Below, piece by piece: positions 1-10,619 of a stretch of DNA of 64,000 bases; the stretch's first letter is position 1, and the number at the start of each line of letters is the position of its first letter. Position numbers and translations under genes: made by a program. Source of the DNA: Cycas panzhihuaensis (taxonomy: Eukaryota > Cycadophyta); assembly GCA_023213395.1 (NCBI GenBank), contig CM041465.1, positions 122,829,741 through 122,893,740 on the forward strand, in the 5' to 3' direction. Under the pieces are notes generated by a model, which saw only the letters and a list, made by a program, of their open reading frames with translations, was not told where the DNA came from and did not search any database.

Positions 1-702
1 GAAGTTATTATTATAATGTTCGGTTGTCCCTTGGAGATTGTGTCTGATCAAGGAGGTACTTTCCTGAATCAAACAATTAGATACTTGACTACAGAATTTT
101 TCATTCAACATCGCAAATCTTCGCCTTATTACCCTAGAGCAAATGGTCAAGTAGAAAGTACAAATAAAATTTTGAAGATTGCCTTGATGAAAATTTGCAA
201 TGGACAACGAACTGATTGGGCAAAAAAATTACATTCATCCCTCCGCATGTAATTAGTAAAGAAGCAATCACATAAACAAACACCATTCCAGTTGGTGTAT
301 GGATTGGAAGCTGTAGTTCCTCTAGAATTTCAAGCAGAAAGTCTGAGAGTGGCGCAATACCTCAGGACAGATCCCGAGATTTTCCTCGACCAGCGACTGA
401 TCCAGTTAATGAAGTTGGACGAAACCAAAGCGCGAGCACTGTGGGAAATAAAAGTAGAAAAGAAGAGACGGAAAGCATGGCATGATCGCCATATCAAAAA
501 GCCTGAATTTAAGGTAAATGATTTGGTATTATTGTATGATAGTAAATTTAAATTTAAACTGGGAAAAATGAAAATTAGATGGTTAGGACCATATAGGATT
601 CAATTTATTTATGAAAATAGAGCAGTCAGATTGCAGTAGTTGGATGGACAGCCATTGACTAAATTAGTCAATGGCAGTAGATTGAAATTGTATCGAATGT
701 AG
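1..702 (+). pseudogene. Gy1: Ty3/gypsy integrase, C-terminal part
   Basis: The frame is open from the left window edge, so the upstream polyprotein lies outside. Integrase inserts the element's cDNA into the host chromosome. The second catalytic Asp is in VSDQGG (codon 46-48) and the catalytic Glu in GQVEST (codon 154-156), spaced D-35-E as in active enzymes. The C-terminal domain carries the GPY motif (586-594) typical of Ty3/gypsy. Two in-frame stops, TAA at 250-252 and TAG at 637-639, break it; the same frame then continues to TAG at 700-702, ending in a basic tail. The final stop overlaps the polypurine tract. Family assignment is firm; the clade within gypsy is not resolved. Confidence 0.9.
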
Positions 703-718
703 AAAAAAAAAAAAGGGG
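701..718 (+). promoter_or_regulatory. Gy1 polypurine tract
   Basis: Eighteen purines (A-rich, then GGGG) overlap the integrase stop codon. This is where plus-strand DNA synthesis is primed, and in a standard element the 3' LTR starts just after it. The nearest TG after the tract is at 728. Because an open frame follows further on, this may instead be an internal tract. Confidence 0.75.
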
Positions 719-1166
719 TAAAATCATTGTCATTAAGAAATAGTACGAAGGTGGTGCACAAAAACATGATGTACCCAACAATGACAAATGAACAAAGAAA
801 GATATGACCAAGAACAAGAATGAGACCAACGGTGGAAATGAGACCAGCGGCAATGTAACCGACGGCAAGGTGACTAACGGTGGAAACTAACGGAAATAGA
901 TTGACGATGAATTTGAAAAGGGCGTCGACAGGACTGAAGGATGACGCAGAGGTGACCGCTAATAAATAATGTCATCATAACATGGCGCGTGGAGGATTGT
1001 AGTTATGATTATACTACGGTGTGATTAAATGAAAGTTGTCAAATCGAAAAGAAAGGGTAATAAAACATACAACGGCCACAGACCGGTATGTTTACAGTCG
1101 TCGTATTTCGCCCACGGAATCGGGAGGCCGGTTTACCGCCATTTCATCACAGGTACAACAAATTCA
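719..1166. other. Spacer or possible start of the Gy1 3' LTR
   Basis: No gene is supported here. An open stretch in the same frame as the downstream reading frame begins at 1029 but has no recognisable domain. If the Gy1 LTR starts after the polypurine tract, this would be its U3. No second LTR copy is in the window to test that. Confidence 0.4.
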
Positions 1167-2843
1167 ATGACAGCAGCAAGGAGATTGAAAGGATGGCAGG
1201 TACAGCAGAAGAAATGGCGTCAAAAATCTTAGTCTGAGAAAATGATGACATTCAAATTCGAGAGGAATGGCAGATGATACCAGAAGACGACAAGAGACGC
1301 CAGTTAGTCCGTCAGACAGAGTTGCAGAAATTCGTGACAGTGGGAGTGTTTGGAAATGCGAAAAAATTCATGCAAAGAATACTTCCGCTATTGGCTAAGT
1401 ACCCAAGAAATGGTATGTATAATGGAAGATTGCTAATGGCACCATGGGTCTCGCCGAGTGATGGCTGTAAATTGCCGAGATACTCTGATATCTCGCGAAG
1501 AAGCAACGAAGATTATGGGAGCAGCAAGTAAGAATGCGACGTTAGCCGGAATCAGGATAGTAGGTATAGTAGACCCTAATAGACGCTTCATTGCCCAGTT
1601 CGTTTTTTCAAAAATTGTACTTACGCAAAAAAATGCATTTGCGCCTAGTAATCTGCGGACAATGTTAAATGATGTGGCCCAGGGGAAAGTTTTAAACTGG
1701 GCAAGATTTGTAAAGCAGAAACTTTTAGATACTTTGCAGGCCATTAGAAAATCTAGCAAAACCGTTCCTTTCTACTATGTTACCATTTTGCAGGGTTTAC
1801 TTTTGTTTCAATGCCCTAATATTAGTATGCCCAAAGGAAATGAGCAGCAATCTCCCTTGGCCATTTGGACAAATGAGAAGGCAGGTAAGTGGGAAAAGGA
1901 ACAGGAACAGGTACAAGCTTGGATAGAAAAGCTATATCAAGTGAACGAAATGGCACCAGAAGTTCAACAACCTATAGCACAGAAGGGGAAAGAGAAGGTT
2001 AACTGGGAACCAGGAGCAAGTTCAAGAATTGAGGACACACCTACAGTAGCAAAGGAAGCGAGAAAAGAAAGAATCTAGGAAACGCCTAAAGTGGCGGAAG
2101 ACGGGAGAAAAGGAAGCAGGCCGGAAACAGACGAGCAGAAACAGAGATCTGTAGCACAAGAGAAAAGGAAACGAGAAATAATAGAAATGTTGAACAACCA
2201 GCCACCGGAAGTGGAATTCAATACGAGCAAGGAGGTATTGGAAGAAGGGTTAGATCCGATGGAGTGCGACGCACAAGACGTCGCAAATTGGAGAACATCA
2301 TTTCTGGCAAAAGTAACCAGACAGTTGGTTACGGAACAGGAAAGTAGGGCTAAACCGCCAAATGAATCTTTGAGAAAGATTCATCAGATTACAGAAAAGA
2401 AATTGGAATCCCTTAAAGAATTCATAATGGAGTGGGTAGACGATATTAATGAAATCGGACCACAAGCAGAGGAGTTTAGAAGGAGATTTAACAAACACAT
2501 TCCGACAGATATGCAACCAGTTTATCATCGGCTGGGAGCGTGGATTATAAAATCAGATGAAGAATCGGAGCGATGCAAGAATCTTTGGCAAGAGCGCAAG
2601 GCATACAGGGATCATTTGGAATTAACAGAAAGAGTCAATATGGAGCTCAATCAAGAAATTGACCAGTTACAATCGGGAGAAAAACCAACGCTGGCCTTGC
2701 TGGATACCATGCAGGATATAGTTATGTTATGTAAATATCTGAAGAAGAATGGACTGAAGATACCTCCTCATATCGCTGAGCTGGAGATGGAGTATATACG
2801 CCGAGAAAGAATAAAGATAAAGGAGGCTCAAAGAAGAAGTTAA
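1167..2843 (+). pseudogene. Gy1: extra reading frame downstream of integrase
   Basis: About 550 codons, not recognised. The proposed start is ATG 1167 (an in-frame ATG at 1029 is the alternative). A stop at 1230-1232 is followed by frame 2 from about 1256, a shift back to frame 0 near 1480, and a TAG at 2076-2078; the frame then runs to 2843. The N-terminal half has a block rich in aromatic and basic residues (FGNAKKFMQRI, GRLLMAPW). The middle is Lys/Glu/Gln-rich, and the C-terminal third is strongly charged and helical, with heptad-like leucines consistent with coiled coil. There is no zinc knuckle, protease, signal peptide or membrane segment, so it is not an obvious envelope gene. It occupies the place of env-like or additional ORFs of plant gypsy elements, or else lies inside a very long LTR. 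The link to Gy1 is inferred from orientation and adjacency. Confidence 0.6.
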
Positions 2844-2940
2844 AACAATGGAATTTTTGTGAACGAGTATGTTACTCATTCAGAAAGGTGGCTGGGAAGA
2901 TGTGTGCAGGTAAAAGTAGTTAATTTTGCTGCTACAATTT

Positions 2941-3020
2941 CTGGAATCGCTACGGTCGCTACAATCGCTATGTGGTCGCTAGAGGATCGTTACAATCGCT
3001 CTGAGGATTGTTACAATCGC
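2941..3020 (+). repeat. Degenerate short tandem repeat around TACAATCGC
   Basis: Several imperfect units of the type (T)ACAATCGCT or GGTCGCT follow each other, with the clearest copies near 2956-3020. The origin is probably slippage. It lies just after the extra reading frame. Confidence 0.5.
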
Positions 3021-4164
3021 CATGGTGCACTCTGGACTGCTGTAACTACTATGGAGGCCACGCAGGCAGTCGCTGCTACCCAGGCGCTATTCGGGCAAAA
3101 ATGGGTCGGTCCGGGCAGTGGGCAGGTCAATGACAGTTACAAAGAAATAAGTTATTAGTAGGAAAACAGTTATGTAACTTACATATTTTGTATATAAGAA
3201 TTGGAATCGCGATGTGCGGAATGATCCAGTCTGCATGCATGTATTGTATTAGTGCTGCGCCACGTGTTAGGGCAGCCAATTGTACTGATTACGGCGGCCC
3301 TGGTTGTGACCAGACGCAGTGCCTTGTTTTGAATCAAAGTAATTTCGGATGATTTTACCCCCCAAAGTGTATGTCTTTCTCTTTTGAATTTCTGTTTGCT
3401 CATAGTATGATTAAGGCGCGCACAGCAATCTACAGGATATGTTTAGTGTTAGATGAAATGCCACTGGAAATGCTAGCGTGGTGTGTCATGATTTGTTGGA
3501 GATGCCACAAAATATAATTAGGATTTTATTCTTCTCCAAGCTTGCAAACCTTGGGTTATGATTGCAATTATTAACTGCTCATCTTCATGTGTTTTTAAAT
3601 CATGTATACTTTAAAAGTTGCACCCATATCTCTTTGGAGGAAACTAATGCATGTTGGAGTAAAAATTTTTGATTGATGAGCAATTTAATCACTGGTTGGA
3701 AGTGTGGATTTAAAGCATCGAGGAGTGGGGATGATTCCAAGCATGTTGAAAGCTATGGAAAGCCAATTCGAAGCTTGTTTGTTGCTTGCTTGGAGGCCGT
3801 GTTCATTACACAAAGCCGCATGGAAAACACTCTAATGCTGTGAAGACTTATGGCGAGACCTTGTGCAGATTAACTGTGTTGAAGCCTTGTTCTAACGTGG
3901 AGATATCATATGACGATCCTGCTTGATGAGAATTCATTTTAGAGCTTGTTTGAACCATGAACACGTATTGTAGTGGAGCATGTTATGTGCGCTTGTGAGC
4001 CACTATAGGTGGTGTGATGGTTTGCATGTGTATCAGATCAAGTGATAATGCTATGTTTGCTATTTGCCTAAAAGCATGCAGGGAAGTGAATTAATGTGAG
4101 AATTCCTTTTAAAAGAATACGATGCATGTGAGGGGTTGTGGTATGTATTTGGAGAGTGTAAAGC
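3021..4164. other. Unassigned sequence between Gy1 and H
   Basis: No coding region is supported. A TATA-like TATATAAG at 3191-3198 could be the promoter of the Gy1 LTR. The rest shows no LTR ends, terminal repeats or coding homology that I can recognise. The right limit is set by the start of the H LTR. Confidence 0.5.
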
Positions 4165-4578
4165 TGTTAGAAACTTTCTATTTCACCATTAAGTAATGTA
4201 TTATTATTTGTCACTTTATACTTGATGTATATTATGCACTTTATGTAAAGTTATATTTAATTGTTCACTTGACCCAAGTGAATATTTCTCCCTTCATAGA
4301 TGTATAACGTGTGTCACAACCACAAGGTTTCACTCACCTTAATCCAAGTGAATGCTTTTTTCATTGTTGATATGCAATATGTGTCATAATCCCAAGTACC
4401 CACTCACACTATTTAAAGGGACCATTTCCCTCCTTGTAAATTATGAATAATGTATGCATTGTTATGCTTGGAGAATGCTATCACTGTAGCATAATTCTAC
4501 CACCTCATTTGTTCCAATTTGCTCGTGTATTGCCAATTGTCTCTTCGCCTCACTTGGCTCAAGATCCCACTTTTCTCA
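4165..4578 (+). repeat. 5' LTR of copia element H
   Basis: Begins TGTTAG and ends CTCA four bases before a Met-tRNA primer site. It has a TATA-like TATTTAAAG at 4410-4418 and an inverted repeat TTCACTTG/CAAGTGAA (4264-4271, 4275-4282). The general design resembles the A-family LTRs, but the sequence is far diverged. Its partner LTR lies beyond the right window edge, so boundaries rest on TG...CA and the primer site. Confidence 0.7.
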
Positions 4579-4581
4579 TTT

Positions 4582-4593
4582 TGGTATCAAAGC
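4582..4593 (+). promoter_or_regulatory. H primer binding site, initiator Met tRNA
   Basis: TGGTATCAAAGC, one base different from TGGTATCAGAGC, which is complementary to the 3' end of plant initiator Met tRNA. It sits just inside the LTR and fixes the H orientation as plus. Confidence 0.8.
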
Positions 4594-5430
4594 TTTCTTG
4601 GTAGCCAAGTTAATTTGTGTTAAGAACTAGTCTAGGGATAAATCCTCCTCTCATGAAAAGATTATTGCAGGAAAATATATAGATCTATTTTGGGCATCAC
4701 AAATTTTTATTCTTTATTTGTATTGTTGTTTTCAATTTTTTTTTTTCTTCTTTTGAGCATGTCTATGCTCTCTCCTATTGTCTCGTGGCTCGTTAGCATC
4801 TTAATCCAACTTTGTGGAGGCATTGGGTAGTTTGGAAATAGTAGGTAGGGGTGTCTCTCTATATAGAGAGAAATTGAAGAGCTAAGAAGATTATCTTTGG
4901 AAGTCGCTCATTTTTGAATTCGAGTGACCTAAAAGTTGGGCTAACATTGACTCGTATATGGATAGTGTTTGTCTACTGGTGTTGAAAACCATGTGTAAGT
5001 GTTGGCTGGCATCTCTATTTGTCCCTCGTGGACAACGTAGCATTGTGGCATCTCCCTTTCTTGTGCCTCCTATGGATGGAATTCTCTGTGGCTAAGAGAC
5101 CCTATTCTAGAGCTTCCTGTGATGTGGTGTTCTGTCCTCCAAATCTCCTATGGTGGCCTGCACATAGTGCTCTCTCTATTTCACGGCGTATCAATAGCAT
5201 TATTTCTTCCATGACATCCCGGTGTCTCCGTGCTAGTTTGTTCCATAGAACTACATATTGGCATGTGACATATTCACCTATAACTTGCCATGCACATTTT
5301 GTGCTCCATGACAATATGATCATAAATCATTGACATTAATCGCAAAATCATGTTTTCTCAGCAAGCGGCACTAATATTTTTCAAAAAAGAAATTCCACCT
5401 AAGTTTATCACCTTAGATTAAGCATTTAAT
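4594..5430 (+). other. H leader, first segment
   Basis: Untranslated leader between the primer site and the B insertion. Short open stretches around 5019-5333 on both strands have no domain and are taken as chance. The last 173 bases (5258-5430) recur on the other side of B. Confidence 0.6.
5258..5430 (+). repeat. 173-bp direct repeat flanking B, left copy
   Basis: The same sequence recurs at 44637-44808. It abuts the outer edge of both B LTRs exactly as a target duplication would, but is about 35 times longer than the normal 5 bp. The copies differ at about six scattered positions plus a low-complexity A/T tract. Confidence 0.85.
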
Positions 5431-5641
5431 TGATAGAAAAACTAGTTGAGATGAATGAATCCTTGCATTCCATTGAGATCAAGTCTCCTTAAATATACAT
5501 CATACAAGATAACCATTACAAACTATGTTGTAACCGACTTTCCTCTCACTGCCAAGTGTCAACATCTTAAGTATAAGTTACATTTGAGGGTACTCCAACA
5601 TTACCCCTTTATGTACCTAGATAAAACATTACACTCTAACA
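5431..5641 (-). repeat. 3' LTR of B
   Basis: 211 bp, TGATAG...CTAACA read on the plus strand. It is about 98 percent identical to the copy at 44426-44636 and is next to the polypurine tract. Confidence 0.92.
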
Positions 5642-5650
5642 CCCTCTCTT
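5642..5650 (-). promoter_or_regulatory. B polypurine tract
   Basis: Sense AAGAGAGGG immediately 5' of the 3' LTR; primes plus-strand synthesis. Confidence 0.85.
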
Positions 5651-6203
5651 AATGTTTTATTTCTAGTAAACCTAATATGTTCCTTAGGTTTTGAAATCTC
5701 TCCTTTCCAAGAGATTTTGTCAATAGATCTGCAACTTGTTTTGTAGATGGACAGTATTCCAAATCGATCTCCTTATTGTAAACTTTTTCCCTTATGAAAT
5801 GATGATGTACTTCTATGTGTTTAGTTCTTGCATGAAGAACTGGATTTTTGGTTAATTTGATGGTGCTCTGATTGTCACATTTCATAATCATTGCTTGATT
5901 TTGTTGTTGTTCCAGGTCGGCCAGAAGTTGTCTCAACCATATAGCTTCGCACATTGTTGTCACAGCTGCTTTGTATTCTGCTTCAGTAGACGATAGAGCA
6001 ACAGTAGCCTGTTTTTTGCTACACTAGGAAATTGCTGCTTATCCTAGAAAAAAACAATATCCACTAGTTGATTTCCTTTGCTCTTTGTCTCCTGCCCATT
6101 GAGAGTCGCAGAAACTTGATAGATCCATTGATCCTTTCCTAGGATACACTAGTTTCAAATCTGTCATCCCCTTTAGGTATCTTAGGATTCCCCTTGTAGC
6201 CTT
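5649..6203 (-). pseudogene. B: RNase H domain
   Basis: The C-terminal RNase H, which removes RNA from the RNA-DNA hybrid during reverse transcription. The last 104 codons are open and show the copia signature CDNQSTIKL, the [16 protein letters not shown] block and a terminal LLTKSLGKERF motif. Upstream, between about 5964 and 6203, the domain's N-terminal half (including the WSS/K...S.EAEY region in other copias) is recognisable but interrupted by stops. The frame ends within the polypurine tract. Confidence 0.85.
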
Positions 6204-7220
6204 CTAGTGTCTCATTTTAGGATCTTGCATGTATCTGGACACTAATCCTACCGAATGTGATATGTCAAGCCTAGTGGCTGTCAGATAAATCAGACTCCCA
6301 ATCATTTGTCTATACAAGGTGGTATCTGCTGTCTGTTCCATTTCGTCTGCTGTCAAGTTACAATTTATTTCCATGGGTGTGGCACAGGGATTGCAATTCT
6401 CCATATGAAATTTGGTTAATAGATCTCTGATGTATTTGCTCTGAGATAGAGCAACATAATCTTGTTGTTGATCTATTTCTAACCCTAGGTAATAGCTTAG
6501 GAGGCCCAAATCTTTCATTTCAAATTCTAGTTTAAGTTGTTCCTTTATGTTTGCAACGGATTCTCCATCATTACCTGTGAGAACCATGTCATCTACATAA
6601 ACGACAATTATTGTGACTTGGCCATTTCTTTTCCTTATGTATAAGCTAGAGTCTAAATCACATCGTTGAAAGCTGTTTTGACACAAGTATTGATCTAATT
6701 TTGCATACCAAGCTCGAGGAGCTTGTTTTAATCCATATAGAGCCTTTTTTAATTTACATACCAGGTGCTCCTGTCCTTCTGTGATGTATCCTTCAAGTTG
6801 TTTCATATAGACCTCCTCTTCTAATTCCCCATTCAAAAAGGGACTTTTTACATCTAATTGAAAGATTTTCCAATCTTGCATAGCAACTAGGGCAATTATA
6901 GTCCTTACAGTGTTTAGCTTGGCCATAGGAGAAAAGGTTTCTTCAAAATCTACTCTGATTGTTTGAGTATATCCTTTTGTGACAAGGCATGCTTTGCATT
7001 TCTCTATTTCGTCGCTAGTTCCCTCCTTAATTTTGTAGACCCATTTGCAGCTGACCACAGATTTGTTGGCAAATAACTCTACCAGTTCCCACATTTGATT
7101 TCTTCTAATTGAGTCAATTTCACTGTCCATGGCTAACTTCCATTCGTGTTGATCTTTGGCCTCTTGGAAGGTTTGCGGTTCAATTCTACTGATTAGGGCT
7201 CTTGGTCTTTGGCTCCGTGT
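6204..7220 (-). pseudogene. B: reverse transcriptase
   Basis: Copia-type RT (RVT_2 family). It is open over more than 300 codons from the Met at 7130, but the domain clearly starts earlier (EAKDQHEW... upstream), so that Met is internal. It contains the conserved CKWVYKIK, a KARLV-type block (here KACLV), [27 protein letters not shown] and the catalytic YVDDM at 6588-6599. This is the best preserved part of B. The frame breaks between it and the integrase (around 7220-7232) and again before RNase H. Confidence 0.9.
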
Positions 7221-7231
7221 TCAGTGTTCAA

Positions 7232-8390
7232 TCACATCACCTTTTCCTTCTTCGACTGTCTTGATGAAACCACTTTAGGTAATTTCTTTTGTTTTCGTGA
7301 ATCTTCTTCAGTGTCTGTTTCCTCTGTTGGTTGTTCTATGGCTGATCTTTCGCCTTCTGTTGTTTCATTTTGAATGGATGGAGAGGATGGAGATGATTCT
7401 GTAGAGGAAATTTCCTCTGAGGTAATTTCAGACACAACTTCTTGGTCAACCTTCTTCTCACTTCCTTTGATTATTCTAACTTGTGAAATATCATTTGATC
7501 CATCTCCTTCATTGAAAACAACATCTCTACTTACGTAGATTTTATTAGTCTTAGGATCTATACATTTATAAGCCTTTGAGTTTTTGTTGTAGCCTATCAT
7601 AATGCATTCTATGCTTTTTGCATCAATTTTAGATCTCCCTTTATCAGATATATGAACAAAAGCTTGGCTACCAAATATTTTAAGAGAACTTACATCAGGT
7701 TTCCTACCTGTCCAAGCTTCTTCTTGAGTGATGTTCTCTAGAGCCTTTGTTGGACCCTGATTTATTAGATAGCAGGCGGTGCTTATTGCCTCTACCCAAT
7801 ATGATTTTCGAACTTCCTTTCCATGAACCATGCTTCAGGCCATTTCCATTAGAGTCATGTTTTTCCTTTCTGCAACTCCATTGGATTGTGGTGTATAGGG
7901 AGTTGTGAATTGTCTGCGAATTCCATGTAACTTGCAGTAGTTCAAAAACTCCTTCGAAATGTATTCACCTCCTCCATCTGATCTGATGCACTTAATTTTT
8001 GTTCCTGATTCCAGCTCTACTTCTGCCTTAAATTCTTTGAAGGTTTTGAAAACTTCTGACTTACTGTGAAGAAAGTAAACCCATACCTTTCGAGTAAAAT
8101 CATCAATGAAAGTCAGAAAATACCTACAGCCATTGATTGTGAGTGGTGTGAGGGGACCACACAGATCTGTATGAATTAACTCCAACTTAGATTGTGCCCT
8201 CCAACTACTTTCTTTAAATGGGTCTCGGTATTGTTTGCCAAATTGATAGCCTTTGCAAACAAAGTTGTTAGAAGAAATGTGAGGCAACCCATTTACTATG
8301 CCTAATTTTTCCATTAATTTTAATGTTTCAAACGAAGGTGTCCATACTTCAAATGCCAAATTTTATTATCAGATTTAACAACAGTACAAG
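7232..8390 (-). pseudogene. B: integrase
   Basis: Copia integrase in two open pieces, 8359-7835 and 7831-7232, separated by a stop. The first has part of the zinc-binding N-terminus, HTDLCGP (first catalytic Asp), RSDGGGEY (second Asp) and NGVAERKN (catalytic Glu). The second has the EEAWTGRKP, FGSQAFVHI and GYNKNSKAYK blocks of the copia C-terminus, then a Ser/Glu-rich linker ending in a basic stretch. The catalytic triad is complete. Confidence 0.9.
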
Positions 8391-9053
8391 CTTTTTCTCC
8401 CACACTGGAAAACACAGGGTCTGACAGTAGTTTGTACAGATCATTACATCTTGTGCCTTTGGCAACGATATCCCCATTGTTTTTCATATCTAGAATGTGA
8501 CAATAACCTTCCTCATCAAATACTATCCTTAGCCCTTTTTTGCTAAGTTGTCAAATAGAAAGAAGATTCATTTTTAGACCAGGGACCAACAAAACATTCC
8601 CAATTTTCTTTGCATTTCCTTGTAGGTTGATAACAATAGTACCTACCCCTTTTACATCGAGTGGGTATTTGTCTCCCAATTCAATTGATTTATCGAAGTC
8701 GCAAGGCTTTAAAGTTTCAAATCAATTTTCGCGATTGGTCATGTGTCGCGAAGCTCCTAAATCAACATACCATATGTCTCCATCCTTTAGGCTTGTTGCT
8801 AGTGCGACGATAAATGTTATTTCTTCTTCCTCTTCTTCAGCTTTTTCTTTGCTATATCCCCCAACAGGTCGTTTCCCTCTCTGAATGTCAATCCTTCTTT
8901 GTGGGCATTCGTATGGATAATGCCCTGATTGTCCACAGTGGTAACAAACATCAAAAACTCTGCAGGTACTACAGAAATGCCCGATTTTTCACAGTTGAAG
9001 CTGATCCCGGTGTCTTTGCTCCCTCCACGTCCTCTAAATTCTTGCCAGTGTCC
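8391..9053 (-). pseudogene. B: nucleocapsid end of Gag and protease
   Basis: Frame-broken. One clear zinc knuckle CYHCGQSGHYPYEC is coded near 8915-8955, with a second cysteine-rich stretch just before it in a shifted frame. An acidic run (EKAEEEEE) follows, then the protease site near 8740-8790, which reads VDLGASRHM. Copia proteases have DSGA here; TTA in place of TCA changes the Ser to Leu, a C to T transition that should kill the enzyme. No intact frame spans the whole segment. Confidence 0.75.
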
Positions 9054-9428
9054 TCAACCTCTGATGTCTGGAGTCTGTCCTCGTCCTCGAGACCAGTTTC
9101 GTCTACATGGTCCTAAGTTCAATCTAGATGCAAAGGCATCTTCCAACTTTGAAGAATCCTCATAGCACTTGTTCCTTTGTTCCTGTCTTAGTAACAACCC
9201 AGTCAATTCATCAAAAGTCATTTTATCAATCTGGTTATAGTTTGTAATGGTGTTGATCCTTATGTCAAAGGATCTTGGTAGCTTGCTTGCTACCATTTCA
9301 ACCAGTTCTTGTTCTGAAATAATGCCTCCTGCACTTAAGAGATTATTTCTAATTGAAATAACTTTGTGTATGAATTCTGTTATAGTCTCACTTTCCTTCA
9401 TGTAGAGCTTGTACAGATCTTCCTTCAT
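9054..9428 (-). pseudogene. B: middle of Gag
   Basis: Open for 124 codons: the UBN2-type copia Gag region with TITEFIHKVISIRN and LPRSFD followed by a glutamine/asparagine-rich linker and a GRGQ-type basic tail. The upstream part of the same Gag is at 30301-30790, beyond A2. Capsid protein of the cytoplasmic particle in intact relatives. Confidence 0.85.
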
Positions 9429-9431
9429 ATT

Positions 9432-9912
9432 ATGCTAACAAGTATGATACTCTCAAGATGAAAAGCATAAGCAAGACAAAGCATGAAAATGAAGGAGCAA
9501 GAAAATGATACCAAATGTGTGGGGTTGGAATTGGTCCAACCTCCAAATGAATAAACAGTTTGATTAGCAAACGACAAAGATAACTGTCTGACTCCAACTC
9601 TATATGAGAACAATGAGAAGAGGTCTCATTATATAGAGTGAAATGAGAGACCTAAGGCATTGGATGTTTGACAAGTGTCAAACATCCAAGGTACATGCCT
9701 TGCATGTAGGACATGTGTCCTTTTGGGGCTTTCAAGTGAGCAAAAGTGCATGGGGGACCATTTGACCCTTTAGTGACAACGTTGTGTCACTAGAAAGAAT
9801 GTGGGTGTGCACTTTATGACTTAAGTGATAAGTCACCCCTAAAGTACAAAAATACAAATATTACATGAAAAATAAAGTACATAATCTTAACATGTAAACA
9901 TAAGGTTTAACA
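9432..9912 (-). repeat. Truncated A-family LTR at the left edge of the A2 block
   Basis: Same family as the A2 LTRs but lacking about 95 bp of its 3' end in its own sense; it joins B gag directly at 9429-9432. Its start (GGTTTAACA read on the plus strand) is intact and followed by a polypurine tract at 9913-9921. Confidence 0.85.
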
Positions 9913-10067
9913 CCCTCCCTTACTGTTTACAATGTTAAGTCGGACACCAAGACCATCTCTGAATTTTACAAACTTTTCTCTACCAAGAGGCTTGGTAAAG
10001 ATATCTGCCCGCTCCTCCAGAGGTGCAGACTACAGGTTGATTTCACCATTCTGCACATGCTCTCTGA
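9913..10067 (-). pseudogene. A-family RNase H tail between two LTRs
   Basis: About 155 bp coding the last part of RNase H, matching A1 from the REHVQNGEIN region to the terminus, with the polypurine tract. It is cut abruptly where the A2 3' LTR begins, at a TTCA microhomology. A remnant of a second element or of a tandem array. Confidence 0.8.
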
Positions 10068-10619
10068 TGAAAAGGGGCCTAATGGCCTTACAATCCCAAG
10101 ATCTAGAAGCTAGGTTCACTCTAGTTCTAGAAAGCAACAAATGCTAACAAGTATGATACTCTTAAGATGAAAAACATAAGCAAGACAAAGAATGAAAAGA
10201 AGGAGCAAGAAAATGATACCAAATGTGTGGGGTTGGAATTGGTCCAACCTCCAAATGAATAAACAGTTTGATTAGCAAACTAACAGCATAACAATACAGC
10301 TCCAACTCTCTATGAGAACAATGAGGAGAGGTCTCATTATATAGAGTGAAATGAAAGACCTAAGGCATTGGATGTTTGACAAGTGTCAAACATCCAAGGT
10401 ACATGCCTTGCATGTAGGACATGTGTCCTTTTGGGGCTCTCAAATGAGCAAAAGTTGCATGGGGGTCCATTTGACCTTTAGTGAGAATGTTGTGTCACTA
10501 GAAAGAATGTGGGTGTGCACTTTATCACTTAAGTGATAAGTCACCCTAAAATACAAAAGTACAAATATTACATGAAAAATAAAGTACATAATCTTAACAT
10601 GTAAACATAAAGTTTAAAA
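10068..10619 (-). repeat. 3' LTR of A2
   Basis: About 552 bp, co-linear with the A2 5' LTR. It contains the U3 hairpin and the TTATCACTTAAGTGATAA palindrome. The right edge abuts seven C residues, the complement of the polypurine tract. Confidence 0.9.

Noticed and set aside
1167-2843. Extra Gy1 frame as an envelope gene
   Set aside because: No signal peptide, membrane helix or cysteine pattern is visible, so position alone does not justify the name.
5019-5333. Overlapping open stretches on both strands before B
   Set aside because: No domain, both strands open over the same interval and part of it is the 173-bp flanking repeat; taken as chance.
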